Below, one piece after another: positions 1-7,017 of a stretch of 64,000 nucleotides of DNA. The DNA lies in assembly GCF_000712075.1 (NCBI RefSeq), contig NZ_JONW01000011.1, forward strand, positions 1 to 64,000, in the 5' to 3' direction. Position numbers and translations under genes: made by a program. The stretch's first letter is position 1. Each line of letters opens with the position of its first letter. The notes below the pieces were generated by a model. The model worked only from the letters and a program-made list of their open reading frames with translations. It searched no databases and was not told where the DNA came from. This stretch comes from Caulobacter sp. UNC358MFTsu5.1. GTDB lineage: Bacteria > Pseudomonadota > Alphaproteobacteria > Caulobacterales > Caulobacteraceae.

Positions 1-98
1 CCCAGGCGGCGGGGGATCGGCGGACGCAACAGGCCCGGGCTGAAATCGCCCAGGCGGTCCGGGGTGCGGCCAGCACCCCGCCCGTCGGGGGCCTCCAT
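1..98 (-). CDS. Partial CDS, N-terminal end of an unidentified protein
   Basis: An ATG at 98 reading leftward stays open to the window edge for 32 full codons (begins MEAPDGRGAG). Its third codon positions are almost all G or C, as in the certain genes here, which supports coding. No strong ribosome binding site is visible upstream. Only the N-terminus is present and I do not recognise the family. The stretch 99-264 to its right shows no gene. Confidence 0.35.
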   Translation of the reverse strand, partial: MEAPDGRGAGRTPDRLGDFSPGLLRPPIPRRL

Positions 99-264
99 CG
101 GAGCCGGTTAAAAATCGGCGCCCCGAAGGCTTCCGGATAACGGCTCCGCGCGAAGCGCTCGGACTTCGTCGAAACGGTATTCAAAACTGCAAATCATCCG
201 GGCGAGGCCCGGGCGCTTCGCACCCTTCCCACCCGCTCACAGCCGCAGGCGTGGGATCACACCC

Positions 265-382
265 GCTTGCCCCCACCTGGCGGCTTCGCCGCCTGTCCGC
301 CCCCGTAGGGGGCGGAGCCGCGCGCGCCGAGCTCTTCCCCCTCCGGGGGAAGACGACCGCGAAGCGGTCCGTAGGGGGCAAG
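265..382. repeat. Mosaic palindromic repeat, copy 1
   Basis: The stretch is built of nested hairpins. It opens with CTTGCCCCCACCTG, followed by a small hairpin and a GTCCGCCCCC/GGGGGCGGA palindrome. Then comes a TCTTCCCCC/GGGGGAAGA palindrome, and it ends GTAGGGGGCAAG. The same modules recur in a different arrangement at 58903-59033. It is non-coding and lies between sppA and the partial gene. Confidence 0.75.
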
Positions 383-398
383 CGTTCGGTGCACGAGA

Positions 399-428
399 AA
401 GGGCCGCCCGGTCGCCCGGACGGCCCTT
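399..428 (-). terminator. Probable sppA terminator
   Basis: A GC-rich stem pairs AAGGGCCG with CGGCCCTT and continues inward with one mismatch. It lies 22 bases past the sppA stop. On the minus strand the stem is followed by TTTCTC, a weak U-tract. Confidence 0.6.
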
Positions 429-449
429 CGATCTTCGCGAAGCCCGCGC

Positions 450-2237
450 CTAGTGAACCGGCGTGTCCGCCAGCACCGACGCGCCGCTCGGCGTCGAGCG
501 CAGCCGCGCCTTGGCCATCTCGTCCATGATCGACTGCGAGCGCGGGTCGCCCAGCAGCCAGGCCGAGGCGGCCAGGGTGCGCATCGAGGTCTCGCTGACC
601 CCCAGCACCTTCTCCAGGGCCTCGAACGGCGAGTTGGAGGCGCCGATCTTCTTGAGTTTCACCTCGCCCTTGATGCCGGCCAGGCTCTTGGCCTTCTCCA
701 CGGCCTCGTAGAAGCCGCCCAGCTCGTCGACCAGGCCCAGCTGCTTGGCCTGGACGCCGGTCCAGACGCGGCCCTTGGCGATCTCGCGCACCCGGGCCTC
801 GGGCAGCTTGCGGCCCTCGGCCACGCGGTGGACGAAGCCGGCGTAGATGCGGTCCATCCAGGCGGCGAACCGGGCCCGCTGGTCGGGGGTGAACTCCTGG
901 CCCGTGCCGAACGCGCCGGAATAGTCGCTGCCGACATGGACCTGCTTCACGTCGACGCCGAACCGCCCCAGGGCCTCGCCCAGGGCGAACTTGCCGCCGA
1001 ACACGCCGATCGAGCCGGTCAGGGTGGTGGGCTCGGCGACGATCGCCGAGGCGCCGGAGCTGATCCAGTAGCCGCCAGAGGCCGCATAGGTGCCCATGCT
1101 GACCACCACCGGCTTGTTGGCCTTCTTGGCGGCCTTCACCGCGGCCAGGATCTGTTCCGATGCGGTGTCGGACCCGCCCGGCGAGGAGACCCGGAAGACG
1201 ATCGCCTTGACGTCCTTGTCCTCGATCGCGTCGTACAGGGCCTTGGCCACCTGGTCGGAATAGATCGTCGAGTCGCCGCCGAACGGCGAGCCGCCGTCGC
1301 CGCTGCCGGTCATGATCGCGCCCTCGGCCTGGACGACCGCGATGGTCGGGCCGGTCTTGATCGGCGGGCGCTTGGAGCGCGAGACGTAGTCGTCGAAGTC
1401 CATCAGCTTGGCGCCCTTGCCGGCGCGGGCCAGCATGGCGTCCTGGGCTTCCTTCACCTGGCCGACGCGGTCGATCAGGCCCTTGGCCTTGGCCTCCTCG
1501 GCGCTGTAGGGGCCGGCCTCGATGGTCTTGATCAGGGCGGCCGGATCGACCTTGCGGTCCTGGGCGGCCGTGGTCAGGGCCGTCGTATAGACCGAGCCCA
1601 TCCACGACAGCGTCGATTCCCGGTGGGCCGGCGTATAGTCGCTATAGAGGTACGGGTTGACCGCGTTCTTGTACTCGTAGCGCTGCTCGTAGTCGGCCTT
1701 GACGCCGTACTTGTCGAAGAAGCGTTTGAAGAACATCTCCTCGCTGGACGCGCCGACGGCCTGCAGCGAGCTGTCGGGCTGCATCCAGAACTCGCTGGCC
1801 GCCGAGCCCAGCATGTAGGTCGAGGTGACCAGGCCCGAGGGGTACAGACCCTGGCTGTGGGCGAAGATCGGCTTCTTGCCCACCGCGCGGAAGTGCTTGA
1901 AGGCCAGGCGCAGCTCGTCGGCCGAGGCCGGGGCCATGCCGCCCTCGGGCAGGCGCACCAGCACCGCCTCGACCTTGTCGTCGGTCTCGGCTCGGCGCAT
2001 CGTCTCGACGATCGACATAACCGACTGGCCGCCGCCGCCGCTGAGGGCCGCGAAGGGGTTCTGGGAATCCTGGTCCGAGAGGCCGCCGCGCAGGTCCAGC
2101 TGCAGCACCGTGTGGGCGGGGACGGGGGCGGGACGGGCGGCGCTGGCCGCCATCACGATCAGGAGGAAGGGGACGCCGACCAGGAACAACACCAAGCCGA
2201 CGAAAACGCCGGCCACGGTCATGAGAAACTGCTTCAT
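450..2237 (-). CDS. sppA: Signal peptide peptidase SppA, 67K type
   Basis: A membrane serine protease that degrades cleaved signal peptides. The 595-residue length matches the long, duplicated (67K) form. Residues 8-32 form one N-terminal membrane anchor. The N-terminal peptidase_S49 half carries the YEYKNAVNPY segment, whose Lys190 corresponds to the general base. The C-terminal half carries YAASGGYW, whose Ser387 is the expected nucleophile. These Ser/Lys residues come from different halves, as in the E. coli enzyme. The gene is monocistronic with a hairpin behind it. The ATG start puts the hydrophobic anchor at the very N-terminus. Confidence 0.95.
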   Translation of the reverse strand: MKQFLMTVAGVFVGLVLFLVGVPFLLIVMAASAARPAPVPAHTVLQLDLRGGLSDQDSQNPFAALSGGGGQSVMSIVETMRRAETDDKVEAVLVRLPEGGMAPASADELRLAFKHFRAVGKKPIFAHSQGLYPSGLVTSTYMLGSAASEFWMQPDSSLQAVGASSEEMFFKRFFDKYGVKADYEQRYEYKNAVNPYLYSDYTPAHRESTLSWMGSVYTTALTTAAQDRKVDPAALIKTIEAGPYSAEEAKAKGLIDRVGQVKEAQDAMLARAGKGAKLMDFDDYVSRSKRPPIKTGPTIAVVQAEGAIMTGSGDGGSPFGGDSTIYSDQVAKALYDAIEDKDVKAIVFRVSSPGGSDTASEQILAAVKAAKKANKPVVVSMGTYAASGGYWISSGASAIVAEPTTLTGSIGVFGGKFALGEALGRFGVDVKQVHVGSDYSGAFGTGQEFTPDQRARFAAWMDRIYAGFVHRVAEGRKLPEARVREIAKGRVWTGVQAKQLGLVDELGGFYEAVEKAKSLAGIKGEVKLKKIGASNSPFEALEKVLGVSETSMRTLAASAWLLGDPRSQSIMDEMAKARLRSTPSGASVLADTPVH

Positions 2238-2426
2238 CGGACGTCCTGCTGCCTATTGTCGCGCTAGCTAGTAGCGCCCCTGGCGTCGCGGTCAAATGAA
2301 CAGCGCGCAACCTGGGTTCCCGACGGGGGAGGGGCGAGGGGCGAACGCACGCGAAGATCGGCGCAGGGCGCCCCGAAGGGGGCGGCACCGCCGTACCGTA
2401 TGCTTTGGAAAATCTCGGGAAAAGAA

Positions 2427-2503
2427 TGGTCGGAGTGGCAGGATTTGAACCTGCGACCCCTGCGTCCCGAACGCAGTGCTCTACCAGACTGAGCCACACT
2501 CCG
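2427..2503 (-). tRNA. tRNA-Pro (anticodon CGG)
   Basis: On the minus strand the sequence folds as a standard cloverleaf. The 7-bp acceptor stem is CGGAGTG/CACTCCG, the anticodon stem is CTGCG/CGCAG with loop TTCGGGA, and the T-arm contains GTTCAAAT. The anticodon CGG reads CCG. The 3' CCA is encoded at 2427-2429, and the discriminator base is A. It closely resembles known bacterial tRNA-Pro(CGG). Confidence 0.97.
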
Positions 2504-2654
2504 ACTTGGAGGGCGGCTTATAGACATGCGTCGGCGGTCTCGCAAGCGACAAAAATCACCTCAAAAAAAGAAGTTCAAAGCAGCGTTGCATCCGTCCGAC
2601 TCCTGCGCTATCTCCACCGCCTCGCCGGGCCCAGACGGGTCCCGCCGTTCCTGC

Positions 2655-2728
2655 TGGGGAATGGTGTAATGGTAACACTGCGGTTTTTGGTACCGTCATT
2701 CTAGGTTCGAGTCCTAGTTCCCCAGCCA
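2655..2728 (+). tRNA. tRNA-Gln (anticodon TTG)
   Basis: The acceptor stem is TGGGGAA/TTCCCCA and the anticodon stem is GCGGT/ACCGT. The loop TTTTGGT gives anticodon TTG (UUG). The T-loop is TTCGAGT and the 3' end is encoded as GCCA. The overall sequence matches bacterial tRNA-Gln. It lies about 150 bases from the oppositely oriented tRNA-Pro. Confidence 0.97.
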
Positions 2729-3328
2729 CGCTTCTTCTGCGGAATCAGCCTCCGCCGCGATGCTCCCCAAAGACGATTTCCGGACGGCCGCACCGCCGCC
2801 TGATCTGGAATCGCAGTTTTCCACAGAAATTAGCCTGGGCGTCTCACGCCCCGATTCCGACACGACGGATGGTCGAACGCCAGCGCTGTTCGCGACGTCC
2901 GGCCTGAAGTTGTTCCGACGTCCGGAGGCGGACCTTGGCCGTCGAGATTCAAGACGGCGTCTGTGATCACATATCGTCGGTCAAGTCGGCCCGCCGCCGA
3001 CAAGTCTTTGTCTTTACAAGGCCAAGGCGCAGCTTCGAGAACGCGCGTCATCGAAAGAATGCTGATCTTGGTCTGATCTGCGGCGGGCGCGAATCATTGC
3101 GACACTGAAACTTTGGTTCGAGCAACATGGGTCTGGAAGGGCTGGTCAGGGACCGGCTAACCAGGCCTCCAGCGCTTCTCATGGTTTAGAGGCGAGGCGA
3201 TTTTCTCGTTGCTGTTCTCAAGATTCGCTTTGCTTAAGGGCTTTGCAAGCACGATTACCCGGATTGAGTACTTGTATTTCGACGAGGCGGGTGTATTTCC
3301 AAGTCAAATACCCACCGGAGAGACCCTC
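2729..3328. other. Gene-free stretch upstream of the first mucR
   Basis: This 600-base interval has no convincing gene. Short open frames at 2760-2966 and 2830-3051 overlap on opposite strands and show no family signature. The right half is richer in A+T than its surroundings. It includes TATTTCC and CAAATACCC around 3290-3312, and a long leader is possible. MucR proteins are known to bind A/T-rich promoter DNA and to repress their own genes, so it is a plausible regulatory region. I see no exact site. Confidence 0.4.
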
Positions 3329-3757
3329 GTGGAAGACAAGGCTACCCTGATCGAGCTCACCGCCGAGATCGTCGCCAACTATGTGGCCAATAACAGCACG
3401 TCGGTTTCCGATCTGCCGGCCCTGATCCGGGCGACTCACGACGCTCTGGCTGGTATTGGCTCTCCGGAAGCGGCCCCCGTCGAAACCGTTACGAAGGCTA
3501 CCCCGGCTCAGATCCGTCGCAGCATTACGCCGGACGCCCTGATCAGCTTCGAGGACGGCAAGCCCTACAAGACGCTGAAGCGTCACCTGACCACGCACGG
3601 CATGACCGTCGCCGAATACAAGGCCAAGTGGGGTCTGCCGAACGACTACCCCACCACCGCCCCGGCCTACAGCGAAGCCCGCTCGGCCATGGCCAAGGCC
3701 CTGGGCCTGGGCCAAGGCGGCCGCAAGGCCAAGGCCCCGCGCGGCCGCAAAGGCTGA
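3329..3757 (+). CDS. mucR: MucR/Ros-family transcriptional regulator (mucR1-like)
   Basis: A 142-residue H-NS-like/zinc-finger regulator. In Caulobacter, MucR proteins silence G1-phase (CtrA-activated) promoters. The N-terminal half is the helical oligomerisation region, and residues about 85-125 form the Ros DNA-binding fold ending in GLGQGGRK. The zinc-ligand pattern is altered: where Rhizobium Ros has CLECG it reads ISFEDG, while KRHLTTH keeps both histidines. The GTG start at 3329 is chosen because GGAG precedes it and because the frame upstream of it is unlike the family. A strong terminator follows. A second paralogue lies at 27769. Confidence 0.93.
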   Translation: MEDKATLIELTAEIVANYVANNSTSVSDLPALIRATHDALAGIGSPEAAPVETVTKATPAQIRRSITPDALISFEDGKPYKTLKRHLTTHGMTVAEYKAKWGLPNDYPTTAPAYSEARSAMAKALGLGQGGRKAKAPRGRKG

Positions 3758-3790
3758 CCCGACCCTCCAGAGGTTCGGAAGACGAACAAG

Positions 3791-3823
3791 ACCCCCGCCG
3801 GCGACGGCGGGGGTTTTTCTTTT
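3791..3823 (+). terminator. Rho-independent terminator of mucR
   Basis: A perfect 10-bp stem, ACCCCCGCCG/CGGCGGGGGT, with loop GCGA, is followed by a T-rich run to 3823. It lies 33 bases after the mucR stop and just before the convergent gene ending at 3837. Confidence 0.92.
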
Positions 3824-3836
3824 GGCCGACGCCGGA

Positions 3837-4604
3837 TCAGGGGGCGGCCGATCCCCAGGTCGCCAGCACCGCGCCGCCGCCGCCCACCACCGAGACCTTC
3901 TCGACCTGGGCCGTGACGAAGCACTGGCGAGCCTTCACCACCAGATTGACGGTGTCGTCGATATGGGTGTCGGGCGCGCTCAGCCGCCCCCAATAGTCGC
4001 CGCAGAACACTTCCGGGGTCTGGCCCAGGGCGGTCAGTCGCCCCTCCAGCACCAGGGTCATGCCGCGGACCAGCCGGTGGTAGGTCTGCTGGTCCATGCG
4101 CACCTTGTGGACCATGAACGGCTGGAAGCGGGGCGGCAGGGCCGAGGCCCCGTCGGCGGCATAGGGAATGGCCAGGCCATAGTTGGTGACGTAGCTCTGC
4201 TGGCCGATCTCCTCGACCGCGCTGAGCCGGCTGAAGGTCCGGACGGTGGTCTGGCTGCGCACCTCGTCGCCGTCGAAGAAGGCCGTCTGCAGCGCGGGCA
4301 GCTTCGGCAGGCCCTGGGCGGCGAAGCCGCTGTAGTTCTGCGGGCTGATCTGGCCCAGGCCGATCATCACCGTCAGCTCGCCGCGCGAATAGTCGTACCG
4401 CCAGCGGGCCGGGCTCTGCAGGACCTTCATGGTCCGCTTGCGCTCGTCGACGAAAGGGATGGCGACCTGGAACCGGCGGCCGTCCAGCGAGTCGGCGGCC
4501 GGAGCCTTGCGGGCGACTTCCATCGCGCCGCGCAGCTTCGCGCCGTCCAGGACGTCGCCGGAAGCGGCCGCCAGCAGGCCGATCGCCAAAAGACCGCCGA
4601 TCAT
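3837..4604 (-). CDS. Hypothetical exported protein, 255 residues
   Basis: I do not recognise the family. The N-terminus MIGGLLAIGLLAAASG is a short hydrophobic segment consistent with a signal peptide, so a periplasmic location is likely. The body is mixed alpha/beta in composition with few cysteines (one at FCGDYWG and one at RQCFV). It has no obvious enzyme motif. The start is preceded by GGAGAAC on the minus strand. It converges on mucR across the terminator and is followed at its 5' side by the outer-membrane protein gene starting at 5977. It may be transcribed with that gene, as the gap is 59 bases. Confidence 0.75.
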   Translation of the reverse strand: MIGGLLAIGLLAAASGDVLDGAKLRGAMEVARKAPAADSLDGRRFQVAIPFVDERKRTMKVLQSPARWRYDYSRGELTVMIGLGQISPQNYSGFAAQGLPKLPALQTAFFDGDEVRSQTTVRTFSRLSAVEEIGQQSYVTNYGLAIPYAADGASALPPRFQPFMVHKVRMDQQTYHRLVRGMTLVLEGRLTALGQTPEVFCGDYWGRLSAPDTHIDDTVNLVVKARQCFVTAQVEKVSVVGGGGAVLATWGSAAP

Positions 4605-4663
4605 CGTCCAGTTCTCCGATGCCTCGCGACAGGAAAACCTTGCGTTGAGCGGCGGTCAAGGCG

Positions 4664-5977
4664 TCAGCCGATCTTCAGCCGTACGAAGGCCATGCCGCCA
4701 GTCGGATCGTCATAGCCCAGCGCGCGGGGCGCATCGAAGGCGCTGGCCAGGCCGCCGAAGCCCAGCTTGACGCTGTCCGACAGCCGGACGTCGTAGATCG
4801 CGCCGACCGACAGCTTGCGCACCGTGGCCACGCCGCCGTGGTGGCCGGCCAGCTCGTCCTGCTCCACCTGCTCGGCGCGGGTGAAGAGGGTCCAGTGCCG
4901 GTCGGGCGCGACCGCCCCCTCGAACAGCCAGGCCTGCAGGGCGTCGCCGGGAATGCGGTCCTTGCGGGCCCAGGCCAGGGTGGCGCTGACCGAGCCCGTC
5001 GCGCCGACGTCGCGGGAATAAAGGGCGCTGAGCGAGGTGCGGGCCTCGTCGTCGTCGGGCTCCAGCGCCTCGGGGCTGTTGATCCGCGTCCAACTGGCCT
5101 GCAGGGCCCAGTTCTCGGTCGGGTTCCACGAGACGCGGGTCGCGACGCTGTCGAGACGGCCGGTCTCGATGTCGTAGCGGTTCTGGTCCGGCTCGCGGCC
5201 GCGGAAGGCGCTGGCCTCGACCTTCCAGTTGTCGCGCGACACGCCCGCCGTCACCACGCCGAAGGTGATGTGGGTCGAGTCGAACCAGTGGTGGGTGATC
5301 GGGGCCTCGGGGCTGTCCATGGCCGCCTGGCGGTGCATGAAGGCGGGCGGACCGAAGGCGGGCTCGCCCGGCAGGCCGCCATAGAGATAGCCCCTGAAGC
5401 CCGCGCCCAGCGATCGGCTGTAGCTGGCCGACAGTTCCATGAACAGGTCGTGGGGGTGCTGGCGGTCGACCAGGGGATGCTCGCCGTCGGCCGTCTCGCC
5501 CGTGGCCAGCAGCAGCGGATAGCCGCTCTTGCCCATGAACGGGTCGGGGCTGAGCATGGCCTTGAAGCCCACCTTGCCCTCGCCGAGGTCGTGCTGGGCC
5601 ATGCCCATCACCATGCCGGCCAGGAAGGCCTTGTCGCCGCCGCGCGGGCCGCCCTGGCTGTCATAGACGCCGTTGAACACGGCGTGGCCCATCAGCATCC
5701 AGCCGGTCTCGGTGAAGGTCATGACGCCGTCATGCGGGGAGGCGTCGGGCTGCCAGCTGGTGCCGGAGGCGTCGCGGGTCATAGGATAGTAGCCCAGCGG
5801 GCCGCTGCGGCCGGTGGGATTGACGAGTGCATCGACGGAGACGGGGTCTTCCATGGGCATGGGCGTCGTCATGCCGTGGTGATCGTGCTCCTGGGCGAGC
5901 ACGGGGGCGGCGAGGCTGAGGCTCGCGGCGAGGGCGGCGGCGCCGAGCAGAGGCGTGCGGAAAGTCCGGGTGGTCAT
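4664..5977 (-). CDS. Putative outer-membrane beta-barrel protein with His/Met-rich N-terminus
   Basis: This is a 437-residue exported protein. A signal peptide ending ...APVLAQ is followed by a metal-ligand-like stretch, EHDHHGMTTPMPM. The rest alternates aromatic and polar residues in short strands (WALQASWTRI, KLGFGGLASAF), as in outer-membrane barrels, and it ends FVRLKIG. His and Met pairs recur (HAVFNG, MVMGMAQH, PITHHWFD). The gene directly upstream encodes a small Cys/His/Met-rich protein of the DUF2946 kind, which is often found near copper functions. A role in copper or other metal handling is inference from that context; I cannot name the family. Confidence 0.75.
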   Translation of the reverse strand: MTTRTFRTPLLGAAALAASLSLAAPVLAQEHDHHGMTTPMPMEDPVSVDALVNPTGRSGPLGYYPMTRDASGTSWQPDASPHDGVMTFTETGWMLMGHAVFNGVYDSQGGPRGGDKAFLAGMVMGMAQHDLGEGKVGFKAMLSPDPFMGKSGYPLLLATGETADGEHPLVDRQHPHDLFMELSASYSRSLGAGFRGYLYGGLPGEPAFGPPAFMHRQAAMDSPEAPITHHWFDSTHITFGVVTAGVSRDNWKVEASAFRGREPDQNRYDIETGRLDSVATRVSWNPTENWALQASWTRINSPEALEPDDDEARTSLSALYSRDVGATGSVSATLAWARKDRIPGDALQAWLFEGAVAPDRHWTLFTRAEQVEQDELAGHHGGVATVRKLSVGAIYDVRLSDSVKLGFGGLASAFDAPRALGYDDPTGGMAFVRLKIG

Positions 5978-6038
5978 CGTGACCGACCTTTCTGAAGCGA
6001 GAAGGAGAGTGACCCGCGCGGCGGCCGCGCGGAAGGCT

Positions 6039-6386
6039 TCAGGCGAGGGGTCTGGGGGGGGCGTGGTCGGGCGCGGGGCTCAGGCCGGCGAAGGCCTGGC
6101 GCAGCGGCGTGAAGGCGATGCGGACGACGGCGCCCGGGGCGAGCACGGGCGCGGCGTCGCGGACCGAGGCGGGCAGGCAGCCGGCGCAGCAGCTCAGCGG
6201 CATGGCGTCGGGACGGCTCTTGTGGACCGGGGCCTTGTCGTGGGCCATGTCCGCCATGTCGCCGGTGATCTCGTGGCACGGCGGCGGCGCGGTCGGTTCG
6301 GCGTGGCAGGGCAGGGCGCGCAGCGGCCCGCCGACGACGAAGACCGCCGCGACGAGGATCAGCAGGAGAGTGCGAAGGCCGCGCAT
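6039..6386 (-). CDS. DUF2946-like small exported Cys/His-rich protein
   Basis: This is a 115-residue protein. Residues 1-25 are a signal peptide (MRGLRTLLLILVAAVFVVGG). Potential metal ligands follow: PCHAEP, PPCHEITGDMADMAHD and PLSCCAGCLP. Such His/Met/Cys spacing is typical of DUF2946-type proteins, which occur beside copper and TonB genes; their function is unknown. The inner ATG at 6386 is chosen because the longer frame adds a Pro-rich tail before the signal peptide. The gene sits 61 bases ahead of the barrel-protein gene on the same strand, so the two probably form one operon. Confidence 0.75.
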   Translation of the reverse strand: MRGLRTLLLILVAAVFVVGGPLRALPCHAEPTAPPPCHEITGDMADMAHDKAPVHKSRPDAMPLSCCAGCLPASVRDAAPVLAPGAVVRIAFTPLRQAFAGLSPAPDHAPPRPLA

Positions 6387-6437
6387 GGCGCCAGGGTAGG
6401 GAGTTCGGTGTGGGGCGTCCAGGCCCGGCCCACCAAA

Positions 6438-6460
6438 CCCCTCTCTCAAAGAGAGAGGGG
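6438..6460. repeat. CCCCTCTCTC hairpin
   Basis: A perfect 10-bp palindrome, CCCCTCTCTC/GAGAGAGGGG, has a three-base AAA loop. The same core is found in the long inverted repeat at 17772-18007. It lies just past the GNAT gene stop and could serve as its transcription end. Confidence 0.7.
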
Positions 6461-6469
6461 GTCGCTAGT

Positions 6470-7015
6470 CTATACCCCGCTCAGCTCCATGCCCGGCGCG
6501 TCCGGCTCGCGCGAGCCGCCGCCGTTCAGGGGGCGCTGCATCCAGACCAGGTCCACCCAGCGGCCGAACTTGTAGCCCATGTCGGGGAAGACGCCCTTCC
6601 GCTCGAAGCCCAGGGCGGCGTGCAGGCCGATCGAGGCGGCGTTGCCGCTGTCGCCGATCACCGCGCACATCTGGCGCAGGCCCAGGCCCTCGCAGGCCGC
6701 GATCAGGGCCGACAGCAGGGCCTTGCCCACGCCCTTGCCCACGGCCTCGGGGCCGACATAGACGCTGTCCTCGACCGTGTAGCGATAGGCGGCCCGCAGG
6801 CGGAACGGGCCGGCATAGGCGTAGCCCAGCACCACGCCGTCCTCTTCGGCGACCAGATAGGGCAGGCCCTTGGCCAGGAAGGCCCCGCGGCGGCGGCCCA
6901 TCTCGGCCTGGTCCGGCGGGACCTCCTCGAAGGTGCCCAGGCCGTTCAGCACGTTCCAGCCGTAGATGGCGGTGATGGCCGCCAGGTCGGCGTCCGTCGA
7001 GGGACGAATCTTCAC
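6470..7015 (-). CDS. GNAT acetyltransferase, phosphinothricin acetyltransferase-like
   Basis: A 181-residue N-acetyltransferase of the Pat/Bar/MddA type, which acetylates small amines or amino-acid analogues with acetyl-CoA. Family marks seen are VKIRPSTDADL at the start, YGWNVLNGLGTFEE, the acetyl-CoA loop GPEAVGKGVGKALL and the C-terminal GLHAALGFERKGVFPDMGYKFGRW. The GTG start at 7015 lies two bases after the stop of the oligopeptidase gene, so the pair is probably co-transcribed. The exact substrate is not evident. The longer open frame reaching 7915 is antisense-type overlap and was discarded. Confidence 0.88.
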   Translation of the reverse strand: MKIRPSTDADLAAITAIYGWNVLNGLGTFEEVPPDQAEMGRRRGAFLAKGLPYLVAEEDGVVLGYAYAGPFRLRAAYRYTVEDSVYVGPEAVGKGVGKALLSALIAACEGLGLRQMCAVIGDSGNAASIGLHAALGFERKGVFPDMGYKFGRWVDLVWMQRPLNGGGSREPDAPGMELSGV

Positions 7016-7017
7016 GC

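Noticed and set aside
181..1605. Long open frame opposite or overlapping sppA, rich in Arg and Gly
   Set aside because: It is a shadow of sppA in another frame. High-GC DNA gives such frames, and the composition (R, G, P, D runs) is not protein-like.
453..2267. 604-codon plus-strand frame across sppA
   Set aside because: It is the antisense shadow of sppA, which has a full set of family motifs on the minus strand.
2760..3051. Short frames at 2760-2966 (+) and 2830-3051 (-)
   Set aside because: They overlap each other on opposite strands, have no clear ribosome site or family signature and lie in the mucR upstream region.
3209..3328. N-terminal extension of the first mucR
   Set aside because: The extra 40 residues do not match MucR proteins. 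The GTG at 3329 has a good ribosome site.
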